From Nocardioides abyssi (GTDB taxonomy: Bacteria; Actinomycetota; Actinomycetes; Propionibacteriales; Nocardioidaceae), in the NCBI RefSeq assembly GCF_030412915.1, contig NZ_JAUHJR010000004.1, positions 248,001 to 312,000 of the forward strand: a stretch of 64,000 nt of DNA, given 5' to 3'. Both the position numbers and the translations under genes were made by a program. Positions 7,319-16,163 of the stretch are shown here, one piece after another (positions within the stretch are counted from its first letter, which is position 1; every line of letters starts with the position of its first letter). Under the pieces are notes generated by a model. The model was given only the letters and a program-made list of their open reading frames with translations. It made no database searches and was not told where the DNA came from.

Positions 7319-10046
7319 GCAGCACCTCCGCGCTCGACCGGCCGCGCGCGCGGGCCAGGCCGACGCCGGCGGACGCGACGACCATCGCGACGGCGAGCGC
7401 CACGACGGCGAGCACCTCCGTCACGCCCAGCCGCGGCCGGCTCACCGGCAGCACCTGCGTCACCTGGTCGACCAGGCTGGGCCCCAGGACCATCGCGGCC
7501 GTCGTCACGGCCGTCGCGACCGAGGCGGTCACCACGGCGCGCACCACCTCCCAGGTCCGCGCGGCGGCGAGCTGCCGGGGATGCCAGCCCATCCGGGCCA
7601 GCAGCACGTCGGAGACCGCGTCGCGGTCGGCCAGCCTCAGGCCGAGCGCCAGTGCGGTGGCCAGCGCGAGCAGCAGCACGACCAGGCCGAGCACGACGAC
7701 GTACTGCGCCGCCCACGCCGACGACAGCAGCCCCTCGCCGACCGACGCGCCCGCGGTCGTGACGACCCCGTCGGGCACCAGGCCGACGCCGCCCAGCTGC
7801 TCGCGGAGCTCCTCGGGCGGGGCCTGCGACCACACCTCGGCGGTGAACGGACCAGGCGCGTCGACCGAGAGCGGGTCGCGCGGGTCGAGGGTGCCCGGCA
7901 GCAGCGGGAAGACCTCGCGGCTGCTCGCCACCACCGCCGCGTCACCGGTCCCGGCCTCGGAGCCCGGGAACGCCGGCAGCACGCCCACGACGACGTAGGG
8001 GAGGTCCATCTCCTCGTTGACCTCCAGCGTCCCGCGGGCGCCGACCTCGAGGTCGGTGTCGCCCGCGAGCAGGACGGGTACACCGACGGAGTCCGGGTCC
8101 TCGAGCCGGTCCAGCAGGCCGCGGGCCCGCTCCAGCGTGCCGCTCGAGCCCCAGTCGGCGACCGCCCCGAAGGTGGCGGGGTCGATCGTGAGGAGCTGCT
8201 GCGCGCCGAAGACCGGTGGGAGGGTCACCCGCTGGCGCCAGACAACCGTGGAGCCCTCGACCGGCGGCGGGATCGCCCGGCGGCCGGTGCCGCGCAGGGC
8301 CTCCTCGAACGACGTGACCGTCGGGGCGCCGACGAGCGCGGCGACCTTGTCGTCGGCGCCCTCGACCAGTCCTCGTTGGACGGTGAGCGTGTAGGCGAAC
8401 AGCCCCAGGGTGACCGCGAGCACCGCCGTCAGCGCCTGCTGGCCGCGGTCGGCGGCACCCGCGCCGCCGGCAGTCCTGCGGGCCGCGAGCCAGCGGGGGC
8501 CACCGCGGCGCGCACCCGGCACCCGGACCAATGGGGCGAGCCGGACGACCGCGGCGGCGGCCGAGGCCGCGACCAGCAGCGGCAGCAGCGTCGTCAGCGG
8601 GGAGTCGGCCCGGCGCGCAGGCTCGGTCGACAGCACGCCGACGAGCACGAGAGCGGTGATGACGAGGACGAGCAGGCCCCACGGGACGGAGCGGACCCGG
8701 GCGCCGAGCCGGCCCCGCCCGCCCAGCTCGGCCCGGAGCGCGGCGAGCACCGCGACCGCAGCCGGCAGGGCGAGCACGAGCGCGCCGCCGAGCAGGGCCA
8801 ACACGCCGTCGCCGGTGGTGAGGTCGCGGACCCCCAGGTCGGCGGGTGGACCGGCGAGGTCGATGGCCGCCACCGCGGCACCGGTGCCGAGCGGCAGGGC
8901 CAGCAGCGCCACGGGCAGCAGCTCGAGCACCGTGAGCGCGCCGGTCGCCGCGGGGTGGACGCCCAGCCCCGCGGACAGCGCCTCCTCGCGGCGGCGGCTG
9001 CGTCCCACCAGGACCCAGGCGATGACCAGCAGCGCGGCGGCCAGCACCTGGCCGGCCGTGGCGTAGGGGCCGACCTGCTGCTCGGCGCTCGTCGCGGCGT
9101 CGCGGGCCTCGACGACGAGGTCGGGCAGCCCGGAGGCGAGCTCGAGGCGGGTCGCCACCGGCATCGCGCGCTGGGTGAACCGGGCCAGGTCGGTCGTGTC
9201 GTCGAACGCCTCGACCGCGAGCGCCTGCAGCGCGGCGACGGCCCGCTCCGCCAGGTCGGGGTCGAGACCGGGGTCGACGGCGAGGTCGACGGCGTACAAC
9301 GGCTCCTCGTCGATGGCGCGCGCGAGCCGGGCGAAGGTGGCCCGCCCGGTGACCACGAGCGGGCTGGCCGAGCCCGGCCGGGCCGGGTCGAGCGGGAGCA
9401 CCCAGTCCGCGCTGCCGGGCTGGTCCGCGACGGCGGCCGGCAGCACCGACCCCGGGGCGACGTCGTAGGTGCCGCTGAGCCGGGCGCCGACGTACCGCGT
9501 GGCCGCGGACTCCGCCGAGACACTCTGGAAGCCGACGCGGACCCGGTCGCCGGGCTCGACGCCCAGCCGGTCGGCGACCTCGGTCGGCAGCCAGACGCCG
9601 CTGTCGTCCGGGTCGCCGCCGAGCGCCTCGACGACGCCGTCGTGGGTGAAGAGCGCCGCGCCCGTCGAGGTGGCGCCGGACCGGACGACGGCGCGCAGCC
9701 GCCGCTCCTGCGCGGTGCCGGCGGCACCCACCACGGGCGGCCTGAACCCCGGTAGCGCGTCGAGCCGCTCCAGCACGAGCGCCTCCCCCGGGGTCGGCAG
9801 GACGCCGCCGGACCACGAGGCCCGCAGGTCCGCGGACGCACCGGGGGCGGGCTGGGCCGCCGCGGTCTCGACCCGCGTGTCGAGCGCGGCGGTCCGGGCG
9901 CTCGTCCGGAAGAGCGCCGGGGCGACGACCGAGGCGACGAGCAGCGAGGCCGCGAGCAGCACCAGGAGCAGCCAGCCTGGCGAGTGCAGCAGGCGCGCGG
10001 GCGCGGCCGTCCACAACGGGTGCCGCCGGCCGCGCGTGCGGGTCAC
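7305..10046 (-). CDS. FtsX-like ABC transporter permease (large, two FtsX halves)
   Basis: A 913-residue membrane protein. One N-terminal helix (LLLVLLAASLLVASVVAPALF) anchors a long extracytoplasmic region of ~300 residues. Several helices follow around residues 340-520 (first FtsX half), then a second periplasmic region of ~270 residues, and finally a helix cluster near the C terminus (VVVLGLVVLLLALATALALGLRL and two more) ending in ARGRSSAEVLRGNG. This is the MacB/FtsX duplicated plan of exporters acting on envelope lipids, peptides or lipoproteins. The GTG start overlaps the stop of the SpoIIE-type phosphatase gene (GTGA). The cargo is unknown. Confidence 0.82.
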   Translation of the reverse strand: MTRTRGRRHPLWTAAPARLLHSPGWLLLVLLAASLLVASVVAPALFRTSARTAALDTRVETAAAQPAPGASADLRASWSGGVLPTPGEALVLERLDALPGFRPPVVGAAGTAQERRLRAVVRSGATSTGAALFTHDGVVEALGGDPDDSGVWLPTEVADRLGVEPGDRVRVGFQSVSAESAATRYVGARLSGTYDVAPGSVLPAAVADQPGSADWVLPLDPARPGSASPLVVTGRATFARLARAIDEEPLYAVDLAVDPGLDPDLAERAVAALQALAVEAFDDTTDLARFTQRAMPVATRLELASGLPDLVVEARDAATSAEQQVGPYATAGQVLAAALLVIAWVLVGRSRRREEALSAGLGVHPAATGALTVLELLPVALLALPLGTGAAVAAIDLAGPPADLGVRDLTTGDGVLALLGGALVLALPAAVAVLAALRAELGGRGRLGARVRSVPWGLLVLVITALVLVGVLSTEPARRADSPLTTLLPLLVAASAAAAVVRLAPLVRVPGARRGGPRWLAARRTAGGAGAADRGQQALTAVLAVTLGLFAYTLTVQRGLVEGADDKVAALVGAPTVTSFEEALRGTGRRAIPPPVEGSTVVWRQRVTLPPVFGAQQLLTIDPATFGAVADWGSSGTLERARGLLDRLEDPDSVGVPVLLAGDTDLEVGARGTLEVNEEMDLPYVVVGVLPAFPGSEAGTGDAAVVASSREVFPLLPGTLDPRDPLSVDAPGPFTAEVWSQAPPEELREQLGGVGLVPDGVVTTAGASVGEGLLSSAWAAQYVVVLGLVVLLLALATALALGLRLADRDAVSDVLLARMGWHPRQLAAARTWEVVRAVVTASVATAVTTAAMVLGPSLVDQVTQVLPVSRPRLGVTEVLAVVALAVAMVVASAGVGLARARGRSSAEVLRGNG

Positions 10047-11119
10047 CGACCTTCGTCCGTCCGGTGCAGGAGCAGCACGGCGCGGTCGTCGTCGCCGCGG
10101 GGCACCTGGTCGATGATCCGGCGGGCGGCGCCGTCGAAGCCGTCCGCGACCGCGTCGCGCGCGGTCCGCTGGAGCCAGGCGATGCCCACGTCGATGTCGG
10201 TGTCGCGCGACTCGACCACGCCGTCGGTGTAGAACATCAGCGCCTCGCCCGGGGCGAGCACCCCGGTGGACGACTCCAGCTCGGGCCGGGGCACGACCCC
10301 GAGCGCGGTGCCGCGGGCGCCGTCGACGCACCACGTCCGACCGGCCGCGTCGTACCGCAGCGCCGGCGGGTGCCCGGCGCTGGTGACCGTCCACCGGCCG
10401 TCGTGGAGGTCGACGAGCACGTGCACCGCGGTCGCGAAGGACTCGTCGGAGCGCTGTCGCAGCAGGAAGGCGTTGGCGGCGCCGAGCAGCGCCGTCGGCG
10501 GGAGCGCCCCGATCAACCCGCCGAGGGCACCGGCGAACTGCAGGGCCTGCGGCCCGACCGCGAGCCCCTTGCCGCAGACGTCGACGAGGACCATCTCGAG
10601 GTGGCGACCGTCGTCGGTGAGGTCCGCGACCAGGAAGTCCCCGGCGTAGCCGGCCCCGTGGGAGGCGATCATCGCGCTCTGCGCCGACCAGCCGCCGGGC
10701 AGCGGCGGCACCCGCCCCTGCGCCTGCAGCCGGCCCTTCAGCTCCACCAGCAGCGCCTCGCTCAGCGGACCCGGCAGGCCGCTGCGCTGCCGGCTCGACT
10801 GGAAGAGGATCAGCCCGGCGGACACGACGAGGGTCAGGGCGACCGAGACGCGCGCACCCGTCAACGGGCCGGAGTGGACCATCGCGGCCAGCGCGACGAC
10901 CAGCACCAAGGCGGCCAGCACCAGCAGCGGCCGGAACCGCAGCGTCAGCATGCCGAGCAGCAGCCACAGGAAGTACGTCGTCGCCGGGAGCGTCTGGTAG
11001 TCGACCCAGGACACCCCGCCGCTGACCAGCACGCCCGCGCCCAGCACGGCGAGCACCCGCACCTGGCTGTCCCACGAGCCCGAGCGCCATTCGCTGACGA
11101 ACGTCCCGGACCGGCCCAC
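10043..11119 (-). CDS. Membrane-anchored SpoIIE-type PP2C serine phosphatase
   Basis: About 358 residues. The first ~130 residues contain four or so hydrophobic segments, with no recognisable sensor domain. The rest is a SpoIIE/PPM phosphatase: YAGDFLVADL supplies the first metal-binding Asp, MVLVDVCGKGLAVGPQALQF is the signature with DVCGKG, TSAGHPPALRY and GEALMFYTDGVVESRD complete the metal site, and DDRAVLLLHR is the final DD motif. Such proteins dephosphorylate anti-sigma-factor antagonists in partner switching. No antagonist or anti-sigma gene is adjacent. Instead the ABC exporter follows with a 4-base overlap. The GTG at 11119 was chosen; an earlier GTG would run into the divergent thioesterase gene. 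Confidence 0.82.
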   Translation of the reverse strand: MGRSGTFVSEWRSGSWDSQVRVLAVLGAGVLVSGGVSWVDYQTLPATTYFLWLLLGMLTLRFRPLLVLAALVLVVALAAMVHSGPLTGARVSVALTLVVSAGLILFQSSRQRSGLPGPLSEALLVELKGRLQAQGRVPPLPGGWSAQSAMIASHGAGYAGDFLVADLTDDGRHLEMVLVDVCGKGLAVGPQALQFAGALGGLIGALPPTALLGAANAFLLRQRSDESFATAVHVLVDLHDGRWTVTSAGHPPALRYDAAGRTWCVDGARGTALGVVPRPELESSTGVLAPGEALMFYTDGVVESRDTDIDVGIAWLQRTARDAVADGFDGAARRIIDQVPRGDDDRAVLLLHRTDEGR

Positions 11120-11202
11120 GGCGGGAAGACTAGTGGGACGCGACCGCCGCGGAGGGAGTTCTCCACCGGCGCGGCCGAGGGGTGCGGCTAGGGTCGCGAG
11201 AC

Positions 11203-11700
11203 GTGAGCACCCCACACCCCAGCTACGACCAGCTCGTCACGCTCCCGGCCTTCGCCGAGCAGCCGGTACCCGTGGCCTTCGAGGACGCCAACGGCCACCT
11301 CAACGTGCGCCACTACACCGGCATCGCCAGCGAGGGGCTCGACGAGTCGCTCGTCGACCTCGGCATCCCGCAGAGCTGGCCGGCCCAGGGCCACGCCTGC
11401 TTCACCGCCGAGCACCACCTGCGCTACGTCGCCGAGCTGCGCACCGGCGACCGGATGTCGGCGCGCGTGCGGCTGCTCGGTCGCTCCGAGCGGGCCGCCC
11501 ACGTGCTGGTGCACCTGCTCGACGACACCCACCAGCGGCTGAGCTACGTGATGGAGGAGGTCTTCCTCCACATCGACATGACCACGCGGCGTACCGCCCC
11601 CTGGCCCGAGGACGTCGCCGCCGCGCTCGACCGCCGGATCGCCGAGCACGCCGAGCTGCCCTGGGAGCCGGACGTCTCCGGCTGCCTCGGCCTGCGCTGA
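11203..11700 (+). CDS. Hotdog-fold acyl-CoA thioesterase
   Basis: A 165-residue protein of the YbgC/4-hydroxybenzoyl-CoA thioesterase type. FEDANGHLNVRHYTGIASEG (residues about 24-43) carries the Asp-x-x-Gly-H-x-N pattern in which an Asp or Asn polarises the thioester. HHLRYVAELRTGDRMSARVRLLG is the central helix-to-strand segment. It hydrolyses an acyl-CoA of unknown type. The GTG at 11203 lies 9 bases after a TAGGGT box at 11188-11193, so translation is probably leaderless. An upstream in-frame GTG at 11182 would precede that box and is less likely. It is divergent from the phosphatase gene. Confidence 0.82.
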   Translation: MSTPHPSYDQLVTLPAFAEQPVPVAFEDANGHLNVRHYTGIASEGLDESLVDLGIPQSWPAQGHACFTAEHHLRYVAELRTGDRMSARVRLLGRSERAAHVLVHLLDDTHQRLSYVMEEVFLHIDMTTRRTAPWPEDVAAALDRRIAEHAELPWEPDVSGCLGLR

Positions 11701-11726
11701 GCCCTCCCTCCTCCGTCCTCCCCCTT

Positions 11727-11743
11727 CCCGGGTCCTGCCCGGG
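11727..11743 (+). terminator. Short GC hairpin after the thioesterase gene
   Basis: CCCGGG at 11727-11732 and again at 11738-11743 (self-complementary) with a 5-base loop, 27 bases after the stop. There is no U-run, as is common for actinobacterial hairpin terminators. Support is weak. Confidence 0.3.
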
Positions 11744-11866
11744 GACGCACCTCGCCGACGCCGCGCCGGTGAGGTGCTTGTCGCGCGTCCGAAGTGGTCA
11801 CTACGTTCAGGCAACCCCGGTGGGCCCTCGGACACCCGCCATCTGTGACGGCAGACAGGACGCGAC

Positions 11867-13276
11867 ATGACCGCACGGGAGCACGAGGACGCCGCCTACT
11901 TCGAGGAGCGGCAGCTGCGCAGCGGCGTGGCCGGCTGGGTCCTCCTGGCCGGGCTCGGCGTCGCCTACGTCATCTCCGGCGACTTCGCCGGCTGGAACTT
12001 CGGCCTCGCCGAGGGTGGCTGGGGCGGCCTGCTGGTCGCCACGATCATCATGGGCGTGATGTACCTGTGCATGGTGCTCGGGCTGGCGGAGATGTCCTCC
12101 ACCATCTCGACCGCCGGCGGCGGGTACGGCTTTGCGCGCCGCGCCCTCGGGCCGTGGGGCGGCTTCCTCACGGGCACCGCGATCCTCATCGAGTACGCCA
12201 TCGCCCCGGCCGCGATCGCGAACTTCATCGGCGCCTACGTCGACTCCCTCGTCGGCATCGACGGACCGCTCGTCTTCGCGGTCTTCTACCTCGTCTTCAT
12301 CGGCCTCCACCTGTGGGGCGTCGGCGAGGCGCTCAAGCTGATGTTCGCCATCACCGCGATCGCCGTGGTCGCCCTGCTCGCGTTCGTCGTGGCCGCGGCG
12401 CTCAAGTTCGACGCCGGCAACCTCGTCGACATCGCCCCGACCGACGCCGCCGGCGCGAGCGACTTCCTGCCGTTCGGCCTGATCGGCATCTGGGCGGCCC
12501 TGCCCTACGCGATCTGGTTCTTCCTCGCCGTCGAGGGGGTGCCGCTCGCCGCCGAGGAGACCAAGGACCCGGCGCGGTCTATGCCGCGCGGGATCATCGC
12601 CGCGATGGTGACGCTGCTGTGCTTCGCGGCGCTGATCCTGCTCGTCGCCCCGGGCGCGGCCGGCGCCGACTCGTTGCGCGAGTCCGGCAACCCGCTGGTC
12701 GACGCGCTCGAGACGGCGTACGGCGGCTCCACGGCGGTCAGCACGTTCGTCAACGTCGTCGGGCTGCTCGGCCTCATCGCCAGCTTCTTCTCGATCATCT
12801 TCGCCTACTCCCGCCAGACCTTCGCGCTCTCGCGGGCCGGCTACCTGCCCAAGGTGCTCTCGCGCACCGGCAGCCGGAAGACGCCGTACCTCGCGCTCAT
12901 CGTGCCCGGCATCATCGGCTTCGTCATGGCGATGCTCAACGAGGGCGACCTGCTCATCCTCGTGGCGGTCTTCGGCGCGACGATCTCCTACGTGCTCATG
13001 ACCCTCTCCCACATCGTGCTGCGGATCCGTGAGCCGGAGCTCGAGCGGCCCTACCGCACCCCGGGCGGCATCGTCACGACGGGCATCGGCTTCGTGCTGG
13101 CCTGCGTGGCGGTCGTCGCCGGCTTCTTCGTCGACTCCACGGCGGTGCTCGTCACCGCGGGCGTCTTCGCCGTCGCCATTGCCTACTTCGCTCTCTACAG
13201 CCGACACCACATCGTCGCGGGAGCTCCCGAGGAGGAGTTCGCCGCGATCGAGGACGCCGAGAAGGGACTCTCGTGA
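11867..13276 (+). CDS. APC-family amino acid/ethanolamine permease
   Basis: A 469-residue, ~12-helix APC transporter. The long segment AGWNFGLAEGGWGGLLVATI in the first ~60 residues and STAGGGYGFARRALGPWGGFLTG resemble the ethanolamine permease (Eat) branch. The C terminus is short and cytosolic (EEEFAAIEDAEKGLS). The 3' end overlaps the glutamine synthetase paralogue by 4 bases (GTGA), so the two are one operon. This favours import of the amine that the synthetase gamma-glutamylates. Ethanolamine is the leading candidate; another small amino alcohol, polyamine or amino acid is possible. The ATG at 11867 has an AGGA 8 bases before it. Confidence 0.82.
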   Translation: MTAREHEDAAYFEERQLRSGVAGWVLLAGLGVAYVISGDFAGWNFGLAEGGWGGLLVATIIMGVMYLCMVLGLAEMSSTISTAGGGYGFARRALGPWGGFLTGTAILIEYAIAPAAIANFIGAYVDSLVGIDGPLVFAVFYLVFIGLHLWGVGEALKLMFAITAIAVVALLAFVVAAALKFDAGNLVDIAPTDAAGASDFLPFGLIGIWAALPYAIWFFLAVEGVPLAAEETKDPARSMPRGIIAAMVTLLCFAALILLVAPGAAGADSLRESGNPLVDALETAYGGSTAVSTFVNVVGLLGLIASFFSIIFAYSRQTFALSRAGYLPKVLSRTGSRKTPYLALIVPGIIGFVMAMLNEGDLLILVAVFGATISYVLMTLSHIVLRIREPELERPYRTPGGIVTTGIGFVLACVAVVAGFFVDSTAVLVTAGVFAVAIAYFALYSRHHIVAGAPEEEFAAIEDAEKGLS

Positions 13277-14664
13277 CAGACCTGACCGCAGGGACCGAGC
13301 AGCCGGTCAACGACCGGATGCTCACGCTCGACCGGCTGCGCCGGCTCGTCGCCGACGGCGAGGTCGACACGGTCGTGATGGCGTTCACCGACATGCAGGG
13401 TCGGCTCCAGGGCAAGCGGCTGCACGCGCAGTACTTCCTCGACGTGGCCCTCGAGGCCGGCACCGAGGGCTGCAACTACCTGCTCGCCGTGGACATCGAC
13501 ATGGACACCGTCGACGGCTACGCGATCTCCTCGTGGGAGCGCGGCTACGGTGACATGGAGTGGCTGCCGGACTGGCGCACGCTGCGGCTGCTCCCCCACC
13601 TCCCGGCGACCGCGATGGTCCAGTGCGACCTGGTCTGGCCCGACCACGCCCCGGTCGCCGAGTCGCCCCGCACGATCCTCAAGACCCAGCTCGACCGCGC
13701 CTCCGAGCGCGGCTGGACCGCGCAGGCGGGCACCGAGCTGGAGTTCATCGTCTTCGAGGACACCTACGAGGAGGCGTTCGCCCGCAACTACCAGCAGCTG
13801 CGGCCGGCCAACCAGTACAACGTCGACTACTCGATCCTCGGCACCACCCGCGTCGAGCCGCTGCTGCGCGACATCCGCAACACGATGTACGCCGCGGGGA
13901 TGGACGTCGAGGGCGCCAAGGGCGAGTGCAACCTCGGGCAGCACGAGATCGGCTTCCTCTACAACGAGGCGCTGGTGACCGCCGACCACCACGTGGTCTA
14001 CAAGACCGCCGCCAAGGAGATCGCCGCCCTGCACGGCAAGTCGCTGACCTTCATGGCCAAGTACGACCAGCGTGAGGGCAGTTCCTGCCACATCCACCTC
14101 TCGCTGCGCGGCACCGACGGCGAGCTGGTCTTCTGGGACGCCGAGCGCGACGGCCGCACCCCGATCTACGACCAGTTCATCGCCGGGCTGCTGGCGACGA
14201 TGCGCGACTTCACGCTGCTCTACGCGCCCAACATCAACTCCTACAAGCGCTTCGCCGACGGCTCCTTCGCCCCGACCGCGATCGCGTGGGGCATGGACAA
14301 CCGCACCTGCGCGGTCCGGCTCGTCGGCTCGGGTGCCTCGGCCCGCCTGGAGAACCGGGTGCCCGGCGGCGACGTCAACCCCTACCTCGCGATCGCCGCG
14401 ATGATCGCCGGCGGCCTGCACGGCATCGAGAACGAGCTCGACCCCGTGCCGGCCACCGAGGGCAACGCCTACACCCAGGGGCTCGAGCTGGTGCCCCGCA
14501 CGCTGCGCGAGGCCCGGGACGCGTTCGCCTCCTCCCAGGTGGCACGATCGGCCTTCGGTGACGCCGTGGTCGACCACTACACGAACATGGCCGACGTCGA
14601 GCTGAAGGCGTTCGACGCCGCCGTCACCGACTGGGAGCTGCGCCGGGGCTTCGAACGCATGTGA
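13273..14664 (+). CDS. Glutamine synthetase paralogue, probable gamma-glutamyl-amine (ethanolamide) synthetase
   Basis: A 463-residue GS-fold ligase. Expected blocks are present: an N-terminal beta-grasp (TVVMAFTDMQGRLQGKRL), GTELEFIVFEDTYEEAF (metal-binding Glu), KGECNLGQHEIGF, SSCHIHLSLRG (ATP/His region), NSYKRFADGSFAPTAIAWGMDNR (Glu/ammonium region) and RLENRVPGGDVNPYLAIAA. It is not the housekeeping GlnA: it lacks the adenylylation-loop Tyr context and sits with an amine permease, an aldehyde dehydrogenase and a PuuD-like hydrolase, as do PuuA, IpuC and Streptomyces GlnA3/GlnA4. The expected reaction is ATP + glutamate + amine giving gamma-glutamylamide. Ethanolamine is inferred from the permease and from the SDR. 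Confidence 0.85.
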   Translation: MTDLTAGTEQPVNDRMLTLDRLRRLVADGEVDTVVMAFTDMQGRLQGKRLHAQYFLDVALEAGTEGCNYLLAVDIDMDTVDGYAISSWERGYGDMEWLPDWRTLRLLPHLPATAMVQCDLVWPDHAPVAESPRTILKTQLDRASERGWTAQAGTELEFIVFEDTYEEAFARNYQQLRPANQYNVDYSILGTTRVEPLLRDIRNTMYAAGMDVEGAKGECNLGQHEIGFLYNEALVTADHHVVYKTAAKEIAALHGKSLTFMAKYDQREGSSCHIHLSLRGTDGELVFWDAERDGRTPIYDQFIAGLLATMRDFTLLYAPNINSYKRFADGSFAPTAIAWGMDNRTCAVRLVGSGASARLENRVPGGDVNPYLAIAAMIAGGLHGIENELDPVPATEGNAYTQGLELVPRTLREARDAFASSQVARSAFGDAVVDHYTNMADVELKAFDAAVTDWELRRGFERM

Positions 14665-14707
14665 CGCACCAGTGCGGCACGAGCCCCGGCCCGACGAGGG
14701 AGGCTGC

Positions 14708-16066
14708 ATGACCGACCTGTTCACCGTGGTGAACCCGGCGACCGCCCGCCCGATCGCCGACGTGCCGCTGGCCTCGGTCGAGGAGGCGGACGCCGCGATC
14801 GCGCGCGCCCACGAGGCGTTCGCGACCTGGCGGGCCGTCGCGCCCGGAGAGCGGGCGACGCTGCTGCGGCGGTACGCCGCCGTGGTCGACGCCCACGTCG
14901 AGGAGCTCGCCGAGATCGAGGTCCGCAACGCCGGCCACACCTGGGGCAACGCCCGCTGGGAGGCCGGCAACGTCCGCGACTGCCTCCACTACTACGCCGG
15001 CGCGCCGGAGCGGATGTTCGGCCGGCAGATCCCGGTCGCCGGCGGCACCGACGTGACCTTCCACGAGCCGCTCGGCGTCGTGGGAATCATCGTCCCCTGG
15101 AACTTTCCGATGCCGATCGCGGCCTGGGGCATGGCGCCCGCGCTGGCCGCAGGCAACACGGTCGTCCTCAAGCCGGCCGAGCTGACGCCGCTGACCGCGC
15201 TGCGGCTGGCCGAGCTCGCGCTCGAGGCCGGCCTCCCCGAGGGCGTCCTCACGGTGCTGCCGGGCCGCGGCGACGTGGTCGGCGAGCGCTTCGTGACCCA
15301 CCCGCTGGTGCGGAAGGTCTGCTTCACCGGCTCCACCGCGGTCGGCAAGCGGGTGATGGCCGGCTGCGCCGAGCAGGTCAAGCGGGTCACCCTCGAGCTC
15401 GGTGGCAAGAGCAGCAACATCGTCTTCGCCGACGGCGACCTGGCCGCGGCGGCCGCGGCGGCGCCGTACGCCGTCTTCGACAACGCCGGCCAGGACTGCT
15501 GCGCCCGCTCGCGGATCCTCGTCGAGCGGTCGGCGTACGACGAGTTCCTCTCCCTCCTCGAGCCGGCCGTGACCGGCCTGCGGGTGCTCGACCCGTCCGA
15601 CGAGGCCTCCGAGATGGGGCCGCTGATCTCCGCGCGCCAGCGCGACACCGTCACCGGCTACCTCGACGAGGTCGACGTGACGATCAGCGGCTCGACGCCC
15701 GGCGGCGACGGCTTCTGGGTGGCCCCGTCCGTCGTGGCCGTGGACGACCCGGCGCAGCGGATCTGGCGCGAGGAGGTCTTCGGGCCGGTCGTCGCGGTGA
15801 TGCCGTTCGACGACGAGGCCGACGCGGTCGCGCGCGCCAACGACACCGACTACGGCCTGTCCGGCTCGATCTACACCCGCGACCTCGGGCGGGGGCTGCG
15901 CGTCGCGCGGGCCGTCGACGCCGGCAACCTGTCGGTCAACTCGCACGCCTCGGTCCGCTACTGGACACCGTTCGGCGGCTACAAGCAGTCCGGCCTCGGC
16001 CGCGAGCTCGGCCCGGACGCCCCGCAGGCTTTCACCGAGGAGAAGAACGTCTTCATCGCCCACTAG
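14708..16066 (+). CDS. Aldehyde dehydrogenase (NAD(P)+), gamma-glutamyl-aldehyde type
   Basis: A 452-residue ALDH-superfamily enzyme. PWNFPMPIAAWGMAPALAAGN and FTGSTAVGKRVM form the cofactor site, LELGGKSSNIVF provides the general-base Glu, and AGQDCCARSR holds the catalytic Cys264. WREEVFGPVVAVMPFDDEADA and NSHASVRYWTPFGGYKQSGLGRELG close the active site. The start ATG at 14708 is preceded by GGGAGG at 14697-14702. It follows the glutamine synthetase paralogue by 43 bases. In the proposed pathway it oxidises the gamma-glutamyl aldehyde to the acid, as PuuC does in putrescine use. At ~450 residues it is shorter than PuuC. Confidence 0.9.
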   Translation: MTDLFTVVNPATARPIADVPLASVEEADAAIARAHEAFATWRAVAPGERATLLRRYAAVVDAHVEELAEIEVRNAGHTWGNARWEAGNVRDCLHYYAGAPERMFGRQIPVAGGTDVTFHEPLGVVGIIVPWNFPMPIAAWGMAPALAAGNTVVLKPAELTPLTALRLAELALEAGLPEGVLTVLPGRGDVVGERFVTHPLVRKVCFTGSTAVGKRVMAGCAEQVKRVTLELGGKSSNIVFADGDLAAAAAAAPYAVFDNAGQDCCARSRILVERSAYDEFLSLLEPAVTGLRVLDPSDEASEMGPLISARQRDTVTGYLDEVDVTISGSTPGGDGFWVAPSVVAVDDPAQRIWREEVFGPVVAVMPFDDEADAVARANDTDYGLSGSIYTRDLGRGLRVARAVDAGNLSVNSHASVRYWTPFGGYKQSGLGRELGPDAPQAFTEEKNVFIAH

Positions 16067-16094
16067 GAGGGGGCTCCGCCCCTTCGACCCCCAA

Positions 16095-16138
16095 CCGGCC
16101 GGTCGAGGAAGGCGCGCAGCGCCCGTCTCGAGACCCCC
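16095..16138 (+). repeat. Single REP-like arm
   Basis: CCGGCCGGTCGAGGAAGGCGCGCAGCGCC then CGTCTCGAGACC: the same core as the left arm at 3231, including the palindromic GGCGCGCAGCGCC centre. It lies in the 97-base gap between the aldehyde dehydrogenase and SDR genes, which run in the same direction, so it may lower downstream expression. Confidence 0.7.
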
Positions 16139-16163
16139 GCACGACGAGAGGCAGCACCACACC

